64,000 bases of DNA, taken from contig NZ_CP107772.1 of the NCBI RefSeq assembly GCF_036345155.1, positions 4,960,001 through 5,024,000 on the forward strand. The letters run 5' to 3'. Shown here piece by piece: positions 58,117 through 64,000 of the stretch. This DNA comes from Streptomyces sp. NBC_00582. GTDB taxonomy: Bacteria > Actinomycetota > Actinomycetes > Streptomycetales > Streptomycetaceae. The notes beneath the pieces are model-generated. The model had not been told where the DNA came from and searched no databases. It worked only from the letters and a program-made list of their open reading frames with translations. The first letter of the stretch is position 1. Each line of letters starts with the position of its first letter. A program made the translations under genes and the position numbers.

Positions 58117-58139
58117 TGATGCTCAGCCCTGCGGGACGC

Positions 58140-61100
58140 TCAGCGCCGTCGGCCCCGTCCGCGGCCCCCGCCCTGGTCCTCGTCGAAGTCGTCGTCCCGG
58201 TGCGGGCCCAGCAGTTCGTCCGCGAGGGACGGCAGGTCGTCCAGCGGGGTCTCCTCGGCCCAGTCCGACCGCGGCCGCCGTCGGGGCGCGCCCGCCTCGT
58301 CGACCTGGGGCAGCTCGCGCGTACGGCTCTCGGAGCCGTCGGGTGCGGCCTCCCGCTCGTCGCGGAAGAACCCCGGCGGCATCCGGTCCGCGGGAGCGTC
58401 CTGCCGTACCGGCGGCAGGACGGCCGTCTCGTCCACGGCGCCGCCGTCCCGCACCGGCGGCAGTACGGCGGTCTCGTCGGCGGCCCCGGGAGGTGCGACG
58501 GGCGGCAGTACGGCCGTCTCGTCGGCGGCCCCGGGAGGTGCGACGGGCGGCAGTACGGCCGTCTCGTCGGCGGGGCCGACGGTGGGCGCCGGGGGCTGGG
58601 GCAGCTCCGCCGTCACCTCGGCGTCGGAGCCCTTACCCGCCGCCCCCGCGTCCCGCGCGGGCTCCGGCTCCTTGTCCATACGGATCCTGGGCAGCGGAGT
58701 GGTGTCCTCCACCGGCCTCCTGCCCGCAACGGGCCGCTGGTCCTCCACCGGCTTCTTCTCCATCACCGGCTTCTTGCGCATCGGCACCCGCGGCAGGACC
58801 GCCGTCTCCTCCACCGGCCCGCCCGACGCGTTCGTCGGGGTGACCACCGGCGTCGGCACGGTCGCCGCCTCCGGGGCCACGGGGCCGGCGGGGGCGGCCG
58901 GCGGCCTGGACCGGGGGCCGCTCTGGGCCGCCGCCGCGGCCTGCTCCGCCGCGCGGCGCGCCTCCTCGGCCCGCAGCAGGGCCTCCTCGGCCTTGCGCTG
59001 CTTCTCCAGCCGCGCGGCCTCGGCCCTGCGCTGCTCCTCCTGGCGGGCCGCCTCGGCCTCCGCGCGGCGCCGGGCCTCCTCCTCGGCCAGCTTGCGCTGC
59101 CGCTCCTCCTCGGCCCTGCGCCGCTCCTCCTCGACCTTGCGGCGGGCCTCGGCCTCGGCGCGGGCCTTCTCCTCGGCGAGGAGCCGCTGACGCTCCTCCT
59201 CCGCTCGCCTGCGGGCCTCCTCGGCGCGCAGCCGGGCCTCCTCGGCCTGACGCTCGGCCTCGCGGCGCTGCGCCTCCTCCAGCTCGCGCCGCTTGCGCTC
59301 CTCCTCCTCGGCGCGCAGCTTGGCGAGCTGCTCCTGGCGCTCCCGCTCCAGGCGCTCCTCCTCGGCCTTGCGGGCGGCCTCTTCCTCGGCCTTGCGGCGG
59401 GCCTCCTCCTCGGCCTTCTTGCGCGCCTCCTCCTGGGCCTTGATCTCGGCCTCGGACAGCGGCAGCATCCGGTCGAGCCGGTGGCGTACGACGGTGGTGA
59501 CGGCCTCGGGCTCCTGGGCCGCGTCGACCACCAGGTAGCGGCCGGGGTCGGCGGCGGCGAGCGTGAGGAAGCCGGAGCGCACGCGCGCGTGGAACTCGGC
59601 GGGCTCCGACTCCAGACGGTCCGGCGCCTCGGTGAAGCGTTCGCGGGCGGCCTCCGGGGAGACGTCCAGCAGCACCGTCAGATGCGGCACCAGGCCGTCC
59701 GTCGCCCAGCGCGAGATGCGGGCGATCTCGGTCGGGGACAGATCGCGGCCGGCGCCCTGGTAGGCGACGGACGAGTCGATGTACCGGTCGCTGATGACGA
59801 CCGCGCCGCGCTCCAGGGCGGGCCGGACGACCGTGTCGACGTGCTCCGCGCGGTCCGCCGCGTACAGCAGGGCCTCCGCGCGGTGCGACAGACCGGCGCT
59901 CGAGACGTCGAGGAGGATCGAGCGCAGCCGCTTGCCGACCGGCGTGGCGCCCGGCTCGCGGGTGAGGACGACCTCGTGTCCCTTGGCCCTGATCCATTCG
60001 GCGAGCGCCTCGGCCTGGGTGGACTTGCCGGCGCCGTCGCCGCCCTCCAGGGCGATGAAGAAGCCGCTCGCGGCCGGGGCCACCGCCGGGTCGTCGCCGC
60101 CGAGCAGCGCGTCCCGCAGATCGAGGCGCAGCGGCACTCCGGAGCGGTCGTCGACCTTGGCCAGCACCAGCGCGGCCACCGGCAGCAGCAGCGCTCCGAC
60201 CAGCATCAGGGTGAACGCGGCGCCGCCGTGCGCGAACACGAACTTGCCGTTCTCCAGGCGGTGCGGTCCGATCAGCGCGGCGAGCAGGGGGGCGCCGACC
60301 GCGGCCAGCGCCACGCAGACCCGCACCACCGCGTGCAGGTGTTCCGTCGTGCGGGTACGGCGGCTCTCCTCGGTCTCCTGGTCGAGCAGCGCGTGCCCGG
60401 TGTTCGCCGCGACCCCCGCGCCGACTCCGGCCAGACCCGTGATCAGCAGCACGCTGGTGACATCGGGGACCAGTCCGGCGGCCAGCAGGGCCACGCCGGT
60501 GAAGGCGATCGCCAGCGCGAGGAGCCGGCGCCGCGACAGCGTCACCAGCACCCTCGGCGCCGTACGGATGCCGAGGGCGACCCCTCCGGTCAGGGCGAGC
60601 ACCAGCAGCCCGTAGAGCACGGGGCCGCCGCCCAGGTCCTTGGCGTGCAGCACGGCGACGGCGACGGCGGCGGCGATGGAGGCGGCGACGGCGGCGCAGG
60701 CGAGGACCAGCAGCGGGATCACGCCCGTGCGGCCGGTGTCGACGCCCGTGGCGGTCTTCGGGCGGCGCAGCCCCTCCAGCGGGGACCGCGCGCGCGGGGT
60801 GCGCACCGACGGCAGTTCCAGGAAGACGACGACCGACAGGGACCCGGCGAAGAGTCCTCCGGCGACGTAGGAGGCGAGGGCCGCCTGGTGCTGGGCGAAC
60901 CAGGCGATCCCGGCGCCCAGCAGATTGTTGAACAATGCGGCGACGACGAGGGTGACTGCGCCCAGCGGGATCGCCACGAAGCCGGTGCGCAGCGACAGCC
61001 GGCGCAGGGCCTCCATGTGGTCCGGCAGCGGCCGTACCGTCGCGCCCTCCAGCGGCGGGGCGGGCAGCAGGGCGGGGGCCGCGCTCTCCCGGGCGACCGT

Positions 61101-61589
61101 CCAGAACCGTTCGGCGACACCGGTGACGAACACGGTGACGAGCAGGAAGGCCAGTGCGTCGTCGGGCGTCCAGTCGATCCACAGTGGCGCGACGAGCAGC
61201 AGCGCGGCACGCAGCCCGTCCGCGCCGACCATGGTCCAGCGGCGGTCGAGCGGGCCCTCCGGGGAGGTGAGCGAGGTCAGCGGGCCGAGGAGGACCGCGC
61301 CGAAGAGCAGGGTGGCCAGAATCCGCACCGCGAACACGGTCGCCACCGCGAACGCCACGCCGCGGTAGCCGCCCCCGAACGAGCCCTCGGCGATGGCCGC
61401 CTGGAGGACGAGGAGGACGAACACCAGGACGGCCAGGGCGTCCGCGACGCCGCCCACCAACTGCGCGCTCCACAGCCGCTTGAGCTGGGGCTCGCGCAAC
61501 AGGGCGCGCACGGCGCGCTCGCGGGAGTCCGCCACCAGGGCGTCGTCCGGTGCCGGCGGGAGGGCCGTTGGCTGCTCGGCTCGCGTCAT
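58140..61589 (-). CDS. tmk: dTMP kinase fused to an MFS-like membrane domain
   Basis: 1149 aa. Residues about 50-500 form an MFS-like membrane domain with roughly 12 hydrophobic segments. The thymidylate kinase domain follows: P-loop FIALEGGDGAGKSTQAEALA (about 510), the DRX motif VISDRYIDSSVAYQG and LTREPGATPVGKR. A coiled-coil of about 200 residues rich in EEARRKAEEE repeats and a disordered tail with repeated DETAVLPPV complete it. It makes dTDP from dTMP. This large fused form is usual in Streptomyces. Very long open frames on the opposite strand are shadows. Confidence 0.92.
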   Translation of the reverse strand: MTRAEQPTALPPAPDDALVADSRERAVRALLREPQLKRLWSAQLVGGVADALAVLVFVLLVLQAAIAEGSFGGGYRGVAFAVATVFAVRILATLLFGAVLLGPLTSLTSPEGPLDRRWTMVGADGLRAALLLVAPLWIDWTPDDALAFLLVTVFVTGVAERFWTVARESAAPALLPAPPLEGATVRPLPDHMEALRRLSLRTGFVAIPLGAVTLVVAALFNNLLGAGIAWFAQHQAALASYVAGGLFAGSLSVVVFLELPSVRTPRARSPLEGLRRPKTATGVDTGRTGVIPLLVLACAAVAASIAAAVAVAVLHAKDLGGGPVLYGLLVLALTGGVALGIRTAPRVLVTLSRRRLLALAIAFTGVALLAAGLVPDVTSVLLITGLAGVGAGVAANTGHALLDQETEESRRTRTTEHLHAVVRVCVALAAVGAPLLAALIGPHRLENGKFVFAHGGAAFTLMLVGALLLPVAALVLAKVDDRSGVPLRLDLRDALLGGDDPAVAPAASGFFIALEGGDGAGKSTQAEALAEWIRAKGHEVVLTREPGATPVGKRLRSILLDVSSAGLSHRAEALLYAADRAEHVDTVVRPALERGAVVISDRYIDSSVAYQGAGRDLSPTEIARISRWATDGLVPHLTVLLDVSPEAARERFTEAPDRLESEPAEFHARVRSGFLTLAAADPGRYLVVDAAQEPEAVTTVVRHRLDRMLPLSEAEIKAQEEARKKAEEEARRKAEEEAARKAEEERLERERQEQLAKLRAEEEERKRRELEEAQRREAERQAEEARLRAEEARRRAEEERQRLLAEEKARAEAEARRKVEEERRRAEEERQRKLAEEEARRRAEAEAARQEEQRRAEAARLEKQRKAEEALLRAEEARRAAEQAAAAAQSGPRSRPPAAPAGPVAPEAATVPTPVVTPTNASGGPVEETAVLPRVPMRKKPVMEKKPVEDQRPVAGRRPVEDTTPLPRIRMDKEPEPARDAGAAGKGSDAEVTAELPQPPAPTVGPADETAVLPPVAPPGAADETAVLPPVAPPGAADETAVLPPVRDGGAVDETAVLPPVRQDAPADRMPPGFFRDEREAAPDGSESRTRELPQVDEAGAPRRRPRSDWAEETPLDDLPSLADELLGPHRDDDFDEDQGGGRGRGRRR
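58466..58575 (-). repeat. 45-bp tandem repeat in the tmk tail
   Basis: Two near-identical 45-base units, plus partial flanking ones, encode repeated DETAVLPPVAPPGAA. Expansion of this disordered tail is probably tolerated. Confidence 0.7.
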
Positions 61590-61756
61590 GCTTTCAGCCT
61601 ATCGGCAGCGACTGACAGCCAGGGGTGCCCGTCCTGGTGTACGACCACCCCGACACCAAAGTGATGCCGGGGCGTTCGCGTCGTGAAGCCGCTGTGGGGA
61701 AATCGTGACCGGACCCGACCTGTTAGGTCCGCCCGGCCGACGGTCCGTCAGCCGGC

Positions 61757-64000
61757 TCAGTCCTCCGTCGTCGTCCGCGAGGCCGTCGTCTTCTTGGCGG
61801 CCGTCTTCTTCGCCGTCGCAGCCGTCGTGGTCTTCTTCGCGGCGGTCTTCTTGGCGGCCGTCTTCTTCGCCGGAGCCGCCTTCTTGGCCGTGGTCGCGGT
61901 CTTCTTCGCGGGCGCCTTCTTCGCCGTCTTCTTGGCGGGCCCCTTCGCGCGCTTCTCGGCGAGCAGCTCGAAGCCGCGCTCCGGGGTGATCTCCTCGACG
62001 CTGTCGCCGGAGCGCAGGGTCGCGTTGGTCTCCCCGTCGGTGACGTACGCCCCGAAGCGGCCGTCCTTGACGACGACCGGCTTCTTGCTGACCGGGTCCT
62101 CGCCGAGCTCCTTCAGCGGCGGCTTCGCGGCGGCGCGGCCGCGCTGCTTGGGCTGGGCGTAGATCGCCAGCGCCTCTTCCAGGGTGATCGTGAAGAGCTG
62201 GTCCTCGGTCTGGAGCGACCGTGAGTCCGTGCCCTTCTTCAGGTACGGCCCGTAGCGCCCGTTCTGCGCGGTGATCTCCTGGCCCTCCGCGTCCGCGCCG
62301 ACCACACGCGGCAGGGACATCAGCTTGAGGGCGTCCTCCAGGGTGACCGTGTCGAGGGACATCGACTTGAACAGCGAGGCCGTACGCGGCTTGACGGCGT
62401 TCTTGCCGGTCTTCGGGGTGCCCTCGGGGAGCACCTCGGTGACGTACGGGCCGTAGCGGCCGGCCTTGGCGACGATGGGGTGGCCGGTCTCGGGGTCGGC
62501 GCCCAGCTCGAAGTCACCGCTCGGCTTGGCGAGCAGTTCCTCGGCCAGCTCGACGGAGAGCTCGTCGGGCGCCAGGTCCTCGGGGATGTCGGCGCGCTGG
62601 TGGCCCTCGCTGTCCTTCTCCCCGCGCTCGATGTACGGCCCGAAGCGGCCGACCCGCAGGACGATGCCGTTGCCCACGGGGAACGACGACACCTCGCGCG
62701 CGTCGATCGCGCCCAGGTCGGTGACGAGCTCCTTGAGGCCGCCGAGGTGGTCCCCGTCGCCGTTGCCGGCGTCGGCGGCGCCGCCCTCGCCACCGCCCTC
62801 GCCGAAGTAGAAGCGCTTCAGCCACGGCACGGACTGGGCCTCGCCGCGCGCGATGCGGTCGAGGTCGTCCTCCATCTTGGCGGTGAAGTCGTAGTCGACG
62901 AGCCGGCCGAAGTGCTTCTCCAGGAGGTTGACCACGGCGAAGGACAGGAAGGACGGGACGAGCGCGGTGCCCTTCTTGAACACATAGCCGCGGTCGAGGA
63001 TCGTGCCGATGATCGACGCGTACGTCGACGGGCGGCCGATCTCGCGCTCTTCGAGCTCCTTGACCAGGCTGGCCTCGGTGTAGCGGGCCGGGGGCTTGGT
63101 GGCGTGCCCGTCGACCGTGATCTCCTCGGCGCTGAGCGCGTCGCCCTCGGCGACCTGCGGCAGCCGGCGCTCGCGGTCGTCCAGCTCGGCGTTCGGGTCG
63201 TCGGCGCCCTCGACGTACGCCTTCAGGAAGCCGTGGAAGGTGATCGTCTTGCCGGAGGCGCTGAACTCGACGTCCCGGCCGTCGGCGGCGGTGCCGCCGA
63301 TCTTCACGGTCACGCTGTTACCGGTCGCGTCCTTCATCTGGGAGGCGACGGTCCGCTTCCAGATCAGCTCGTAGAGCTTGAACTGGTCGCCGGTGAGCCC
63401 GGTCTCGGCGGGGGTGCGGAAACGATCACCCGAGGGGCGGATCGCCTCGTGCGCCTCCTGCGCGTTCTTGACCTTCCCGGCGTACGTGCGCGGCTGGGCC
63501 GGCAGGTAGTCGGCGCCGTAGAGCTGGGTGACCTGGGCGCGGGCGGCGGCCACGGCGGTCTCGCTGAGCGTCGTGGAGTCCGTACGCATGTACGTGATGT
63601 AGCCGTTCTCGTACAGCTTCTGCGCGACCTGCATGGTGGCCTTGGCGCCGAAGCCGAGCTTGCGGCTGGCCTCCTGCTGGAGCGTCGTCGTACGGAACGG
63701 GGCGTACGGCGAGCGGCGGTACGGCTTGGACTCGACGGACCGCACGGAGAACCGCGTGTTCTCCAGGGCGGCGGCGAGGGCGCGGGCGGTCGCCTCGTCG
63801 AGGTGGAGGGTGTTCTCGCCCTTGAGCTGCCCGAGGGAGTCGAAGTCACGGCCCTGCGCGATCCGCCGGCCGTCGACGGTCTGCAGACGGGCGACGAGCG
63901 TCGACGGGTCGGAGGGGTCTCCCGCGCGGCCGGTGGCGAAGGTGCCGGTCAGGTCCCAGTACTCGGCGGAACGGAACGCGATGCGCTCGCGTTCCCGCTG
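61757..64000 (-). CDS. topA: DNA topoisomerase I (5' part outside the window)
   Basis: 748 codons are visible and the gene continues beyond 64000. The catalytic Tyr lies in GYITYMRTDSTTLSETAV, followed by EAHEAIRPSGD and GRPSTYASIIGTILDRGY, all type IA topoisomerase motifs. Instead of zinc fingers the C-terminus has repeats of the form RYGPYVTE / FGPYIERG and ends in a Lys/Ala tail (AAKKTAAKK), as in actinobacterial TopA, which aids processivity. It relaxes negative supercoils. It precedes tmk, the conserved Streptomyces order. Confidence 0.95.
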   Translation of the reverse strand, partial: QRERERIAFRSAEYWDLTGTFATGRAGDPSDPSTLVARLQTVDGRRIAQGRDFDSLGQLKGENTLHLDEATARALAAALENTRFSVRSVESKPYRRSPYAPFRTTTLQQEASRKLGFGAKATMQVAQKLYENGYITYMRTDSTTLSETAVAAARAQVTQLYGADYLPAQPRTYAGKVKNAQEAHEAIRPSGDRFRTPAETGLTGDQFKLYELIWKRTVASQMKDATGNSVTVKIGGTAADGRDVEFSASGKTITFHGFLKAYVEGADDPNAELDDRERRLPQVAEGDALSAEEITVDGHATKPPARYTEASLVKELEEREIGRPSTYASIIGTILDRGYVFKKGTALVPSFLSFAVVNLLEKHFGRLVDYDFTAKMEDDLDRIARGEAQSVPWLKRFYFGEGGGEGGAADAGNGDGDHLGGLKELVTDLGAIDAREVSSFPVGNGIVLRVGRFGPYIERGEKDSEGHQRADIPEDLAPDELSVELAEELLAKPSGDFELGADPETGHPIVAKAGRYGPYVTEVLPEGTPKTGKNAVKPRTASLFKSMSLDTVTLEDALKLMSLPRVVGADAEGQEITAQNGRYGPYLKKGTDSRSLQTEDQLFTITLEEALAIYAQPKQRGRAAAKPPLKELGEDPVSKKPVVVKDGRFGAYVTDGETNATLRSGDSVEEITPERGFELLAEKRAKGPAKKTAKKAPAKKTATTAKKAAPAKKTAAKKTAAKKTTTAATAKKTAAKKTTASRTTTED

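Noticed and set aside
58466..58575. Possible CRISPR-like repeats
   Set aside because: In-frame 45-bp tandem coding repeats in the tmk tail with no spacers.
57837..61664. Very long plus-strand open frame opposite tmk
   Set aside because: Gly/Gln/Arg low-complexity translation mirroring the tmk codons; the minus strand has unmistakable dTMP kinase motifs.
61757..61950. Dense repeats at the topA 3' end
   Set aside because: They encode the normal Lys/Ala-rich tail of actinobacterial TopA.

Overview
The window looks like Streptomyces or a close relative. GC content is very high, third codon positions are almost always G or C, GTG starts and 4-bp ATGA/GTGA overlaps are common, and the right end carries the actinobacterial block topA - tmk (fused to a transporter-like domain) - holB.

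Layout. (1) 1-12.7 kb is a mobile-element module. It has small plasmid-type proteins, a relaxase with MobC and a candidate oriT, a DUF2637/SpdB-like membrane protein, a WhiB regulator, a DnaC-like helicase loader, a phage-type replication initiator, and a divergent XRE regulator. (2) 12.7-34.5 kb is cargo, mostly on the minus strand: an IrrE-type protease / 7-TM protein / amidohydrolase operon; an ABC transporter operon with two APH-fold phosphotransferases and a 58-aa coupled peptide; a glutamine-synthetase-like ligase with an APC permease and a LuxR regulator; an operon of unknown small proteins; an XRE-TPR regulator; a DUF296/asparaginase pair; a zinc-ribbon XRE regulator; and a plus-strand operon of an unknown protein, a DUF6875-like protein, a kinase-like protein and a GNAT acetyltransferase. 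(3) 35.1-43.9 kb is a tightly coupled nine-gene sugar cluster: UDP-xylose-synthase-like enzyme, Fe/2-oxoglutarate oxygenase, four glycosyltransferases, pyruvyl transferase, epimerase and HAD phosphatase. It is followed tail-to-tail by a 23S rRNA methyltransferase very like the orthosomycin-resistance enzyme AviRb. (4) 45-54.8 kb holds an anti-sigma-like ATPase, an Xis-like protein, an XRE repressor, a tyrosine integrase and unknown genes, ending at the 3' side of tRNA-Thr(CGT). (5) 54.87-64 kb is conserved chromosome.

Interpretation. The tRNA-Thr gene is the likely attachment site, and most or all of 1-54.8 kb is probably integrated DNA whose other end lies outside the window. Whether it is one element or several stacked ones cannot be decided here, because no second att copy is visible. 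The most promising leads are the sugar cluster with an AviRb-like gene and two TTA (bldA) codons; the phosphotransferase-peptide-phosphotransferase-ABC operon, which may be a new peptide-modification system; and the palindrome CGGACA-N3-TGTCCG, which recurs at four intergenic sites and suggests a local regulon.
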